64,000 nt of DNA from Lientehia sp934351765 (GTDB taxonomy: Bacteria > Bacillota > Clostridia > Lachnospirales > Lachnospiraceae). Of the stretch, positions 25,687-33,905 are shown piece by piece; the stretch's first letter is position 1; each line of letters opens with the position of its first letter. The DNA lies in contig NZ_JBQKGG010000009.1 in NCBI RefSeq assembly GCF_052118925.1, positions 1-64,000 on the forward strand, given 5' to 3'. Below the pieces are notes generated by a model that saw only the letters and a list, made by a program, of their open reading frames with translations, was not told the origin of the DNA and searched no databases. The translations under genes were made by a program, and so were the position numbers.

Positions 25687-27060
25687 TTAATCACGCGCAA
25701 CGGAAAACGCAACCGTTACATCGTAGCTGTTCGGGTTATATACATAAACACGATGGAAGCCATTCTGATTTACCGTAATCGGATATGCATATGCACCCGT
25801 TCCGGTAACGCCACGCATTATGCCATCCGGCTGGCTGAGACCGGTTCCAATTTTTGCATTTCTGGGAGACGGATTAATTGCAATTGAAATCCCTTCTCCT
25901 TTGGTTGCATAAAAAATCTGCGTCTCATACGTCTTGCCTGCTGGAATGTCCCATGTATAAGATTTCACGGACCTGCTGTCCAGATCCACCTCAACATCGG
26001 TAATCACCACATCGGCCGGATCAGCCGTCCAGGTATACTCCTCCAGATCCTGTACCGGAATCTCTCCGTCTGTTTTCATCACCCTGGTTGCTTCATAAAT
26101 CTTTCCATAGATCCCGGCGGCCGCTTCGCCTGCTGCTATCGATGTCAGACCCGATGTCATCAGGAAACAAAGCAACAGTGCAATGAGGACAGCAGGTTTC
26201 ATTCGTTTTCTTGTTTTCATCTCTCTCATTCTCATAATCCTCCTTCGGACTGCGTCAGGATCTTTTGCCAGACGCATTGCAGTATAATTCCAGTCCTCAT
26301 CGTCTGCCGAAGCATAATCCAGAATCAGATTTCCATATCTGGATACATCCCAATGATGAATGGACTTTTGACAGATATAATAGTCGCAACACGCTTCTCC
26401 CCACTCCACAACATCCCCGATCAGCTTGGGCGTCATCGGATTGAACCAGTGAATCCGGACGATCCACGCGCAAAGCTTCTGCAGGATCGGATCACGTTGC
26501 TTATAATGCCGCAGCTCATGTTCCATAATCACTTCCATTTTCCAGTCTACCGGCTTCGCCGGGACAAGTATCATGTTGCTGCGAAAACTAACCAACATTG
26601 GTGAACATACTTCATCTGTTTCACAGAGGACGATTCTTCTCCGGATCCCCATCTCTGCTTTGAGCCGTTCACAAAGCTCCTGAATCTCCGGACGCGCCGG
26701 ATGATTCAATTGCAGAAAGCGCTGGCTGAGAAAGCTTGTTTTCAGATAGTGGTAAGCTCTCTTCAAAAAGCCCACCAGCCAGATATACGCTATCCACAAC
26801 AGCCCTATGGAAAACCAGGGCGTCAGACTGAACATGGTTCCTGTCTTCCTTGCTCCGAATATACCTGCCGTCCCCGCCTGATAAAGAAACGAAACGGGAA
26901 GCAGATGCAGGAGCAGAACAATCGTAAGACTGATCCGTATCATCACGACTTCTCCATGCGGCACAAGGAACCTCACTATAATCTTCTTCCAGAAGACATA
27001 GCTTACCGTTCCTACGATATCGGCCAACAGGATCATCCAAAAGATACTAATCAATATCAT
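25687..27060 (-). CDS. BlaR1/MecR1-type M56 metallopeptidase sensor
   Basis: 457 residues. The N-terminal part has about three to four membrane helices (3-30, 40-60, 80-100). The zinc site HELRH is at 181-185, with the third ligand in EWGEACCD (about 219-226); a further helix lies near 290-305. An outside domain without a penicillin-binding SxxK signature follows, so the signal may not be a beta-lactam. Such proteins cleave the paired BlaI-type repressor. It overlaps the blaI-like gene by 14 bases. Confidence 0.85.
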   Translation of the reverse strand: MILISIFWMILLADIVGTVSYVFWKKIIVRFLVPHGEVVMIRISLTIVLLLHLLPVSFLYQAGTAGIFGARKTGTMFSLTPWFSIGLLWIAYIWLVGFLKRAYHYLKTSFLSQRFLQLNHPARPEIQELCERLKAEMGIRRRIVLCETDEVCSPMLVSFRSNMILVPAKPVDWKMEVIMEHELRHYKQRDPILQKLCAWIVRIHWFNPMTPKLIGDVVEWGEACCDYYICQKSIHHWDVSRYGNLILDYASADDEDWNYTAMRLAKDPDAVRRRIMRMREMKTRKRMKPAVLIALLLCFLMTSGLTSIAAGEAAAGIYGKIYEATRVMKTDGEIPVQDLEEYTWTADPADVVITDVEVDLDSRSVKSYTWDIPAGKTYETQIFYATKGEGISIAINPSPRNAKIGTGLSQPDGIMRGVTGTGAYAYPITVNQNGFHRVYVYNPNSYDVTVAFSVARD

Positions 27061-27436
27061 CCAACAGTTTCCTCAGCTCGTCTGCTTCTTCTTTGGTAAT
27101 CTTCTCTGAACCACTGAGCGCCATGATTCCGTAGCGGGCGGTACTCATATTCCAGAAACCAGCCTGGTTTTCTACTTCCTCATGCATATACTGCTCTTTT
27201 GTGATCCTGGGCTCATAGAGCTTGTAATAATTTCCAGGTTTCGTTACAGTGATGAATTCTTTTCTCTGTAATTTGTCGATATAAACGCCGATTGCCTGGG
27301 GCGTCAGCTTCTCCCCGTACCATTCGTAAAGTTTTTTCACGATCTGGCTCGTTCCGGCGCCCTCGCCAATATCCCAGATTGCGTTCATCACAGTAAGCTC
27401 CCTGGCAGTAAGACGCTTCTTTGCCGACTTCATCAA
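27047..27436 (-). CDS. BlaI/MecI family repressor
   Basis: 129 residues from MKSAKKRLTARELTVMNAIWD, preceded by GGAGGG. Winged-helix BlaI fold: LTVMNAIWDIGEGAGTSQIV, then recognition helix GEKLTPQAIGVYIDKL, then the wing KEFITVTKPGNYYKLYEPRI. The usual cleavage region (INxAFxL in BlaI) is not obvious. A longer frame from 27484 would cover its own -10. A likely promoter is TTGCTT (27491-27486) with TATGCT (27469-27464), 16-base spacing. Confidence 0.88.
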   Translation of the reverse strand: MMKSAKKRLTARELTVMNAIWDIGEGAGTSQIVKKLYEWYGEKLTPQAIGVYIDKLQRKEFITVTKPGNYYKLYEPRITKEQYMHEEVENQAGFWNMSTARYGIMALSGSEKITKEEADELRKLLDDID

Positions 27437-27540
27437 ATCCCTCCTTTCTTTTGTGATAGTTACAGCATACCATATTTTCGCCAAAAAGCAATGCTGTTTT
27501 CTATTTTTTTTGTATAAAATGTGTATTTTAAGTTCTTAAA

Positions 27541-28938
27541 TCACTTATCGCGAAGCACTTTATACAGAAGATCTGCCAGCGGCTCCATCGCATTCCGCGC
27601 CTCCTCAAAGGTGTTTTCCTCCGTCCCCACTTCAATTAGCGTTGCCCGCGGCAGTACATGCTGGTTATACCGATAGGCCTTTAAAAAGGTCCGGAGCGTA
27701 AACCCCGGATAATATGCCTCCGCCTTCAGCTTCAGCTGAAAATTAAATGCCAGATTATCCAGCAGATACGGATTCGACACTCCCTCCAACGGCCCGTCCG
27801 GTGTCTGGCACATGCCATTAAAAAACATGATCGGAGCCGTCGGTTTTCCGTTAATGTCCACCACCTCATGCCCTCCGGAATCACGATGCAGATCAATCGT
27901 CACCTGGATCGAGGGATGTTCCGCCAGCGTTTCCTTTAACATGGACGCCGCCATGGAATAGGAATCCGAATAGGGAAACACTTCTGTATTATGGAGCACC
28001 TGAATCCCATACTGAGTCGATAACAGCTCTGCCAGATAATTTCCGATCCCAACCACTGTCATCGACTCATCGCCCTTCACCGAATCCGCAAACGCCTCGC
28101 TTCCGTGAGTATGAAACAACAGGAGCTGAACCTCATCCGTTTCCGGAAGTGTCATGTCCTTTCCCAGAAGTACGGAAGCATCCAGCTGCTCCGGATAAAC
28201 CGTGGTGGACTTATGCACATAGAAAAACTTCTTTTTCATGAACTCAAAATCCGCCAGCTCCTCCATGGTATATACCGTTCCCGTTACTTCTTTCGCCGCC
28301 ATGACAGGCTCTGATTCGCTGCCCGGCTCTCCAGATGCAGCTGATTCTTCCGGCGCAGCCATGTCTGTTCCTCCTGTGCCCTGTTCTGCTTCATCAGAAT
28401 TACTCCCGGCGTTTACTCCGGCCGGTACTGTCTCCGTTTCTGCCTGTATCGTCTCAGCTCCATCCTGTACTGTCCCAGCTCCCGTCTTTACTGTCTCAGC
28501 TCCGGCCTGTGCCGCCAGCACACTGTTTCGGTACAGCTCCTGCTCTTTCTTCATTTCTTCATACGCCGGATCGGTCTGCGCCAGGACCGTTTTCTGTTTT
28601 TCCAGAAAACGGGACAATGCCGGAAACGCTGTCCGGTACCAGAACCTCCCCGCTGAAAACCAGGAACCTGTCCCCGATAAAGCTGATCCGGCAGTGCCTG
28701 TTCCGACAGTGCCGTCTTCTGATGAACTGCCTGCCTCTGATGCGCTGCCAGCCTCTGGTGAGCTGCCTGCCTCTGTCATGGAAGCTGCAGGATTCTTTAT
28801 GACCGTCTCCTGCCAGAATGATACCATGGGCATGCGCGCCGCAAGAGCTGTCAGACGCCCCATACTGCCGCGCATACAAATACCGATCATCAGCATCGTT
28901 CCAAGCAGTGCGATTCCCCGTTTCCCATATTCTTTCAC
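27541..28938 (-). CDS. spoIIP: stage II sporulation protein P
   Basis: 465 residues, GTG start with GGGGAGG about ten bases upstream. N-terminal membrane anchor (8-22), a long variable region, and the C-terminal SpoIIP amidase/endopeptidase domain with LLFHTHGSEAFADS and TIDLHRDSGG zinc motifs. It degrades septal peptidoglycan during engulfment, in the SpoIIDMP complex. The linker holds two imperfect peptide repeats (EAGSxxEAGSASEAGS, and AETVxxGAGTVQDGAETI), encoded by DNA repeats of about 18 and 30 bases. Transcription is expected in the mother cell under sigma-E. Confidence 0.95.
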   Translation of the reverse strand: MKEYGKRGIALLGTMLMIGICMRGSMGRLTALAARMPMVSFWQETVIKNPAASMTEAGSSPEAGSASEAGSSSEDGTVGTGTAGSALSGTGSWFSAGRFWYRTAFPALSRFLEKQKTVLAQTDPAYEEMKKEQELYRNSVLAAQAGAETVKTGAGTVQDGAETIQAETETVPAGVNAGSNSDEAEQGTGGTDMAAPEESAASGEPGSESEPVMAAKEVTGTVYTMEELADFEFMKKKFFYVHKSTTVYPEQLDASVLLGKDMTLPETDEVQLLLFHTHGSEAFADSVKGDESMTVVGIGNYLAELLSTQYGIQVLHNTEVFPYSDSYSMAASMLKETLAEHPSIQVTIDLHRDSGGHEVVDINGKPTAPIMFFNGMCQTPDGPLEGVSNPYLLDNLAFNFQLKLKAEAYYPGFTLRTFLKAYRYNQHVLPRATLIEVGTEENTFEEARNAMEPLADLLYKVLRDK

Positions 28939-29106
28939 TGGCCGCAGTCCTCCCCTTTCGGTCGTTCCTGCTATTTTATTCCCAAAGAACCGCCATTATG
29001 CAGCTCTTCGTTTTTCGATCATTTTCCACCCATTCGAATGTAGTCAATTCGAAAAATGGGTACAAAAATGCCCCCGTCAGATTTCTCGATAATCTGAAAT
29101 TTACAA

Positions 29107-29143
29107 TTCTGTCGTTGCTAAGCAACAGAAAAAGAGCTATACT
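29107..29143 (+). promoter_or_regulatory. promoter with overlapping palindrome, DUF3791 operon
   Basis: TTGCTA (29115-29120), exactly 17 bases, TATACT (29138-29143). A dyad (TTCTGT..TTGCT / AGCAACAGAA, 29107-29130) covers the -35 box, as expected for an autorepressed toxin-antitoxin operon. AAAGGAGG (29164-29171) precedes the first gene. Confidence 0.7.
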
Positions 29144-29179
29144 TAAATTGAGAAGTTGTGCTCAAAGGAGGTATGCTCT

Positions 29180-29401
29180 ATGAGTGGATATAATATTGAC
29201 ATTGCCGATATGCAGTGCTGGGTCTTTCGGATGGCTCAATCCAAGTGGAAAATGTCTCACAGCGACTGCTCAGAATTGTTTAAGAAATACGACATTCTCG
29301 GATTTATCGCTGACTGCTATGACATTCTTCATTTGAATAGCTACGAATGTGTTTTACATGATGTTGAAACCCTGCTCAAGAATCGAGGTGTTACCGTATG
29401 A
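29180..29401 (+). CDS. DUF3791 domain protein, possible antitoxin
   Basis: 73 residues from MSGYNIDIADMQ. The core FRMAQSKWKMSHSDCSELFK followed by YDILGFIADCYDILH matches the small helical DUF3791 family (K-x-S..E...LF.KY..L.FI...YD.LH), which often precedes a DUF3990 gene. The role is not proven; antitoxin or regulator is inferred from context. Overlaps the next gene by four bases (ATGA). Confidence 0.75.
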   Translation: MSGYNIDIADMQCWVFRMAQSKWKMSHSDCSELFKKYDILGFIADCYDILHLNSYECVLHDVETLLKNRGVTV

Positions 29402-29820
29402 TAGGACTTGAAGATGGAATGCTGCTCTACCACGGAAGTTATGTCAGTATTCCTGACATCGACTTAAGCCGCTGTATGGGTGGTCTCGATTTTGGTCGTC
29501 TTTTTCAAAAACCCAGTATCGAATGGTTGCATTTTGTAGCGGCCAATCGAAAGAAAGACCTCTTTCCTCAGCTTCTGAAAAAATACAGCGTAATTGATAT
29601 CATCGGTGGAAAGATTGCCGACGATCAGACAGCCCGTACCCTTCAGATTTATATCAGCGGTGAAGGTGCCGGTGAGCCTGGAACTCCAAAAGCAGACAAA
29701 GAAACGATTGAAAAACTTTTACCAAACCGTCTCAAGGATCAATTTTGTTTCAGAACTCAGGATGCCGTCAAGCATCTTGAATTTATAAGGAGTGACCGCT
29801 ATGGCGACATCAAATTATGA
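29398..29820 (+). CDS. DUF3990 domain protein, apparently internally shortened
   Basis: 140 residues. It begins with LYHGSYVSIPDIDLSR and GGLDFGRLF, the DUF3990 N-terminal motif (LYHGS...DFGxGF). It then jumps straight to EWLHFVAANRKKD and IIGGKIADDQTARTLQIYI, the family's C-terminal part. Members I know have a further stretch of some 40-60 residues between these blocks (FYxTT..QA..WA), so an in-frame internal deletion is likely. I recall DUF3990 as a distant ADP-ribosyltransferase-like fold; if so, this copy may be inactive. It overlaps both neighbours. Confidence 0.65.
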   Translation: MIGLEDGMLLYHGSYVSIPDIDLSRCMGGLDFGRLFQKPSIEWLHFVAANRKKDLFPQLLKKYSVIDIIGGKIADDQTARTLQIYISGEGAGEPGTPKADKETIEKLLPNRLKDQFCFRTQDAVKHLEFIRSDRYGDIKL

Positions 29821-30061
29821 TAATGCTATAAACTATAAATCTACAGACTCTCAAAAGGAGTGTTGCGCAGTAATTGCGATGCGCGAAGCTGTAGAAACTC
29901 TTGCTGTACGAGAAAAGATTTCTTATGAAGAAGCTCTTCTCCGTTTCACAAGTTCTCGTGCGTATGAAGCCCTCTTTGATTTTGACACAGAGATTTGGAA
30001 AGAAGGCTCTGATTATCTGCTGAACCTTTATGACTACTGCACTTCCAAAAAGACTGCATAA
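29801..30061 (+). CDS. small protein, third gene of the DUF3791/DUF3990 operon
   Basis: 86 residues from MATSNYDNAINYKSTDSQKE. A helical C-terminal part includes EKISYEEALLRFTSSRAYEALFDFDTEIW, which resembles the helical antitoxin-like partners found next to DUF3791/DUF3990 genes. It overlaps the DUF3990 gene by 20 bases and is followed by a strong terminator. Function unknown. Confidence 0.7.
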   Translation: MATSNYDNAINYKSTDSQKECCAVIAMREAVETLAVREKISYEEALLRFTSSRAYEALFDFDTEIWKEGSDYLLNLYDYCTSKKTA

Positions 30062-30083
30062 AAAATCAACCACACAAATATCG

Positions 30084-30136
30084 CCAGACGAACGTGCTTA
30101 TTTCGTTCACAATATAAGCATGTTCGTCTGGTTTTT
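30084..30136 (+). terminator. rho-independent terminator after the DUF operon
   Basis: An 18-bp stem with one G-T mismatch (30084-30101 with 30114-30131) is followed directly by five Ts. It also overlaps the end of a gene remnant on the other strand. Confidence 0.9.
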
Positions 30137-30253
30137 CATTTTGCGAATTCTGAGCCTCAATTGTAATTCAAGATCATTCTCATCCTTCTGTCCGTCATTT
30201 TTTCCGGCATTTGCGTCCGTTTCTTTTTCAGCATCTTCCCCGGCGTTCTTCCA
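30107..30253 (-). pseudogene. C-terminal gene remnant of unknown family
   Basis: The minus strand from 30253 reads a protein-like, very charged tail (EDAEKETDANAGKNDGQKDE, then LELQLRLRIRKMKNQ) ending at TGA 30109-30107 in the loop of the terminator hairpin. Upstream it stops at once at TAG (30256-30254), right where a 24-bp repeat begins. It appears to be the end of a gene whose front was lost at the repeat junction. Confidence 0.45.
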
Positions 30254-30428
30254 CTACTACCTGCGTTCGGTTAGAGGAGATTCCTTTAGCGCTCCTGCAG
30301 CGAATAACATTTTCTTCAAGCATATCTTCTCTTGTAAAAATCAAAAGATTATTATCCACTAGAACATCAATAATTGCGGCTTCTGCTGATCCTTCACATA
30401 TACACGCTATATATGGTGCTAACTTCAT
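30228..30428 (-). pseudogene. truncated partner gene of the AAA ATPase
   Basis: Starts MKLAPYIACICEGSAEAAII 12 bases after the ATPase stop. EGSAEAAIIDVLVDNNLLIF resembles the N-terminus of Toprim/RloB-like nuclease partners (ExxxE..I...L). After about 49 residues the frame runs into the 24-bp repeat (30282-30259) and ends at residue 66, far shorter than a full partner of roughly 200 residues. The protein is therefore cut at the repeat. Confidence 0.55.
30259..30282 (+). repeat. 24-bp direct repeat, copy 1
   Basis: Begins ACCTGCGTTCGGTTAG and ends GGAGATT; identical base for base to 51731-51754. It sits exactly at the junction between the truncated ATPase-partner gene and the unrelated gene tail at 30107-30253. 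That position suggests a recombination site. Confidence 0.85.
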
Positions 30429-30440
30429 CCTACCGCCCCC

Positions 30441-31592
30441 TTATTTAATTGAAGCGGCCAGATTTTTCTTCAAACGCATATATGCTTCATACGCTGGAGT
30501 TGTTCCTTCCAGGAATCCGCTTTGATATGCATCGCTCTTCTTAATGTCATTGCGCTTTAGAATATAGCTCAAGTTTTCCACTGTAATGCCATTTCGATTT
30601 CTTACGATACAAATTCCATCATTTCTGTCATATTCATCCAGCAGTTCCGGATAATGCGTTGTAAAAATCAGCGTTCCGCCTCTTTTGTTAAGTCGGCTGT
30701 CCATGAAGAAACGCATCAGAGTCGTTACAATTTCTTTATTAAAATGATTTTCAATTTCATCTACCAGAAGGTATCCTCCAGATTGAAGAACCTCTTTCAC
30801 CATCGAAAATGTAATAATGCCCTTAATTGTACCAGAGGACAAATACTGTTCAAGATCTGCCGCATTATTCAAGATTATCTCATCTTCATCTCTAAATTTC
30901 AGATGAATAAATGTTTTTCCTTCCGCCTGCTCAAAACATAGCTTCTCGATGGTCGGGTCAAGAAAAGCAATCACTTCCAGCGGAATATCTTCTGTAAAAG
31001 GCAAAACATTCACATTCGTATAAGAAAGAAGGCTAAACACATCAACAGTGTCATTTACCTTTTTATTATGAGCGATAATAAAGCTGACATCATCTGAAAG
31101 ATAAGCTTCATTGCTATTACGTGAATCAACAGGCTCTATTCCATCGAAATCCGTCAAATATTTTTTCGACTTAACGCTTGCAATCGGCTTTTCCCATAGT
31201 CTTTCAGACAAGATTAAATACACATACTCGCCTGTCTTTGCTTTTTTCGCTGTAATCACGGTTTCAAGACAGCAGATATATTTGCGCTTATCATAAAAGC
31301 ATGTGCGAATCGTAGCTTTCTCTGATCCTCCAAGAATGGTTTTTGCCTCCACATGATTGATTGGCTCATTCTTTATAATGTTCAATGCTAAATTGATGAC
31401 TTTCAGCACAGAGGTTTTACCAGAAGCATTGATTCCAATAAACGCACATGCAGAATGAAGGTAATAGTTATCAATCAGGTTATACAAATTATTCTTGTCA
31501 TCTTCACTCACACGCTGCTGAGTGTAAAAGCAAATATCCAAGTCCTCCTTAAACAACGGAAGCCCTTGTGCTGTAATACGAAGTATTTTCAT
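30441..31592 (-). CDS. OLD/RloA-like AAA ATPase, possible defence gene
   Basis: 383 residues. Walker A GINASGKTS (53-61), Walker B YLLVDEIENHF (274-284), and a late TTHYPELLD switch motif. This is the ABC/SMC-type AAA_15/AAA_21 architecture of phage-defence ATPases that pair with a nuclease-like second gene. The partner here is truncated, so the system is probably dead. Promoter TTGATA (31675-31670), 17 bases, TATAAT (31652-31647). A small hairpin (31612-31633) lies in the leader. Confidence 0.75.
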   Translation of the reverse strand: MKILRITAQGLPLFKEDLDICFYTQQRVSEDDKNNLYNLIDNYYLHSACAFIGINASGKTSVLKVINLALNIIKNEPINHVEAKTILGGSEKATIRTCFYDKRKYICCLETVITAKKAKTGEYVYLILSERLWEKPIASVKSKKYLTDFDGIEPVDSRNSNEAYLSDDVSFIIAHNKKVNDTVDVFSLLSYTNVNVLPFTEDIPLEVIAFLDPTIEKLCFEQAEGKTFIHLKFRDEDEIILNNAADLEQYLSSGTIKGIITFSMVKEVLQSGGYLLVDEIENHFNKEIVTTLMRFFMDSRLNKRGGTLIFTTHYPELLDEYDRNDGICIVRNRNGITVENLSYILKRNDIKKSDAYQSGFLEGTTPAYEAYMRLKKNLAASIK

Positions 31593-31646
31593 GTACCATT
31601 CTCCCTTATAAAAACGGTTTTCGCGTTTTTATTTTCCATCAAATTC

Positions 31647-31675
31647 ATTATACCCTATTCTCCAGAAATTATCAA
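31647..31675 (-). promoter_or_regulatory. promoter of the AAA ATPase gene
   Basis: On the minus strand TTGATA (31675-31670) and perfect TATAAT (31652-31647) with 17-base spacing, 55 bases before the start codon. An AAAACG/CGTTTT hairpin follows in the leader. Confidence 0.7.
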
Positions 31676-31689
31676 CGACTTTTTCGTTT

Positions 31690-32150
31690 TTATTTTTCGT
31701 ATTTCAAACTCCGATACGCATCCAGCACGAACTCCAAAAACTGGGGACTCATCTGCTCCACCATGCTCTTGCCATCCACATTCTCCAGCATGGTTACACC
31801 CGCTTTTGACAGGTCATCTTCTCTCTTCCCCAACTCCATGATGCTGTCTGCCACGGCCGCATCAATGAACGCAGCGAGCTTTGCTCCGTCAACATTGCTT
31901 TATGCCGGCATCGGTGCGCCATCATCACCGACTAAGTGATCACATCGCCGTCAACAGTTCCTTCCTTGATGAATGCGAAATAAACGCCCTTTTCAAATTC
32001 CAGAAAATCCGGAGCCTGATCTACCCGGTCTGCACTCATCTTTCTTTTTCCACGCCGGATGTCACTCAGGATTTTGCTTCGTGCCTTGCCGCCAAAGTCG
32101 CGCAGGCAGCTTCCATCCGTATCCAGTCCATTCTGGAGGATCTGAAAAGC
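31690..32150 (-). pseudogene. degenerate gene of unknown family
   Basis: The minus strand reads FLEFEKGVYFAFIKEGTVDG, then a stop at 31934-31932. A shifted frame continues GDDGAPMPA to a TAA (31902-31900), and the same frame goes on VDGAKLAAFIDAAVADSIME and EFVLDAYRSLKYEK before the final TAA at 31692-31690. This is one protein-like sequence with a frameshift and an internal stop. I do not recognise the family. Confidence 0.5.
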
Positions 32151-32164
32151 CTGAAAAAACACAC

Positions 32165-32195
32165 GCCCTCGCCGTAACAAGCGAGGGCTTTTGAA
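32165..32195. terminator. hairpin after the 115-residue gene
   Basis: GCCCTCGC and GCGAGGGC pair around a 7-9 base loop, with TTTT on the plus side and GTGTGTTTTTT on the minus side. It probably ends the minus-strand gene at 32220-32567. Confidence 0.7.
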
Positions 32196-32219
32196 CTCAA
32201 GGGGTTCATTTTATTTCCG

Positions 32220-32567
32220 TCACAAACTATACGATTCCATCATGAGCCGAATTCCGACTTTCAGGCCTTCCTCAAAAGCGGTCTTTTCCCATGCACAGCA
32301 CACCGTTCCCTGTCGGTCCATGATCTTCTCCCAGAGAGGAATCCTATCGCCAACATAGTCATCTACGAGCCTATCCATACCATCTAACCCTCGCAGCCAC
32401 TCTTCCAGTTCCTTTTCCTTTGCCTTTGCTGCTTTCCCGGCATCTGTGTTTTTCTCTACTGGATTGTTTTCCGTGTAATGCTCGTAGATCAGATCAAGCA
32501 GGTTCTCCACTAGCGGATAATACTCTGGTTCCGTTTTCTTCAAATACTCCTCCAGCATTTTCTTCAA
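32220..32567 (-). CDS. small acidic protein, DUF6809-like
   Basis: 115 residues, helical and Lys/Glu-rich. The C-terminus AFEEGLKVGIRLMMESYSL resembles small Lachnospiraceae accessory proteins (DUF6809 type) that are common in mobile regions. No catalytic motif is visible. It is followed by a hairpin terminator. Function unknown. Confidence 0.55.
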   Translation of the reverse strand: MKKMLEEYLKKTEPEYYPLVENLLDLIYEHYTENNPVEKNTDAGKAAKAKEKELEEWLRGLDGMDRLVDDYVGDRIPLWEKIMDRQGTVCCAWEKTAFEEGLKVGIRLMMESYSL

Positions 32568-32654
32568 TTTTTCTATAATGCTGCCATCCTTCCCAACCGA
32601 GATTCACATTCTCAGTTACGGCACATATTACTGCACACTTCTGTACATAGCAAC

Positions 32655-33443
32655 CTATTTTTTGCGGGTTTTTGGACGGCCCATCTTCTCCTTCACTTCA
32701 TCCGGCACATCGATCAGACCGAACCGATAGAACATCCCGTAGATGTAGGTCACGCCTCGAATATCGCCCAGTGCTTTCGGTCGATCTACCACTTCTCCTT
32801 TAACATTCTTCAGCGCCAGCAGCACCGAACTCCACGCCAGACTTTTGCTGTTTTCCCGGCGGTCGATCCAGAGCTCCTTTGTATACTCGCCGTTCCTGCC
32901 CTTTTTAATTTCGTAAGAGAATGGTAAGCCAGAATAAGTTTTGAATTTCACACCGGCATAGGCCAGAACCACATCCCAGAAGTTTTCTTCTGTCGGATCA
33001 GCCCTCCACCGCTTCATTGTTCTGTATCTCCGCTGCCGCTCTGCTCCGACACTGATTTTCTCTTTTGATGCAGTACTTGGGAAGTATACACCTTTCTGAT
33101 ATGGCAGGTACGAGGTGATGGAGGCTTTAGATAGTTCAAGGGTTGCTGCGGTTGAGAGGATTGCTTCTTTATAGTTCTGTGTTTCTCGATACTCCTCAAA
33201 GGTATCCTGTACCTTCTCGGCTACTTCTGATTCATACACACCTGCTGTGATGAGCAGCTTCCGTACCTTGATGGGATTTAATCCCAGCTCATCTCCGATG
33301 GCCTGCAAGGACATCTCAGAATCATAAAGCGCCACAGCACTTTCCATCTGCTCTTTCAGGTTCTTCCCGGCATCGTACTCCGGCTTCAGCTTCTTCCGAC
33401 CGCCGCCGGGCTTCCGGGGTTTATATGGTCTTTTCTCTCCCAT
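32655..33443 (-). CDS. helix-turn-helix accessory protein of unknown family
   Basis: 262 residues. Basic N-terminus (KRPYKPRKPGGGRKKLKPEY), then a helix-turn-helix stretch MSLQAIGDELGLNPIKVRKL (about 45-64) and a second helical segment ELSKASITSYLPYQKGVY. The C-terminal half is mixed alpha/beta (AYAGVKFKTYSGLPF, DIRGVTYIYGMFYRFGLID) with no known catalytic motif. Likely DNA-binding, typical of accessory islands. It begins two bases after the VOC gene. Confidence 0.5.
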   Translation of the reverse strand: MGEKRPYKPRKPGGGRKKLKPEYDAGKNLKEQMESAVALYDSEMSLQAIGDELGLNPIKVRKLLITAGVYESEVAEKVQDTFEEYRETQNYKEAILSTAATLELSKASITSYLPYQKGVYFPSTASKEKISVGAERQRRYRTMKRWRADPTEENFWDVVLAYAGVKFKTYSGLPFSYEIKKGRNGEYTKELWIDRRENSKSLAWSSVLLALKNVKGEVVDRPKALGDIRGVTYIYGMFYRFGLIDVPDEVKEKMGRPKTRKK

Positions 33444-33445
33444 GA

Positions 33446-33829
33446 TTATTCATGCAGCTCCAGCGGCAATCCATCCGGGTCGTGGAAGAAAGTCATCTTC
33501 TTGCCGGTGTAATCATCCACGCGGATTGGCTCACATTCAATTCCTACCTCTGCCAGCTCATTCACTGTCTGTTCCACGCTATCAACGGAGAACGCAAGAT
33601 GACGCAAACCACATGCTTCCGGACGGTTTACACGCGTCGGTGGATTTTCCTCAGCAAAAATCTCCAGTTCTGTGTGTTCATTAACGCGAAGATCCAGCTT
33701 CCAATCCCTGCGCTCCGGGCGGTAGTTTTCTCTAATAATGGGAAAGCCCAACTTGTTTACATAAAAATCCTTAGCTGCTTCGTAGTCAGATACGATGATT
33801 GCAATATGATGTATTTTTGATAAATTCAT
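33446..33829 (-). CDS. VOC family protein (YaeR/GloA2-like)
   Basis: 127 residues from MNLSKIHHIAIIVSDYEAAK; a start five codons earlier (33844) is also possible. Single-domain vicinal-oxygen-chelate fold: H8 in IHHIAI, E56 in TELEIF, H77 in GLRHLAFSV and E124 in LPLELHE are the expected metal ligands. Related proteins are glyoxalase-like; the substrate is unknown. Confidence 0.85.
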   Translation of the reverse strand: MNLSKIHHIAIIVSDYEAAKDFYVNKLGFPIIRENYRPERRDWKLDLRVNEHTELEIFAEENPPTRVNRPEACGLRHLAFSVDSVEQTVNELAEVGIECEPIRVDDYTGKKMTFFHDPDGLPLELHE

Positions 33830-33905
33830 TTCCTCACGCTCCATTTCTTTTATTTTTGTTCATCTTTTATTTCCGTTATAAACTATATAACAGCCTTCAA
33901 AATAT

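Noticed and set aside
28430..28800. CRISPR-like repeats
   Set aside because: The repeats are degenerate, contiguous, and lie in the coding frame of spoIIP; no unique spacers.
31881..32177. Plus-strand gene end before a hairpin
   Set aside because: The plus-strand tail and hairpin look plausible, but the minus strand gives more protein-like sequence over a longer range. Recorded as a minus-strand remnant, with some doubt.
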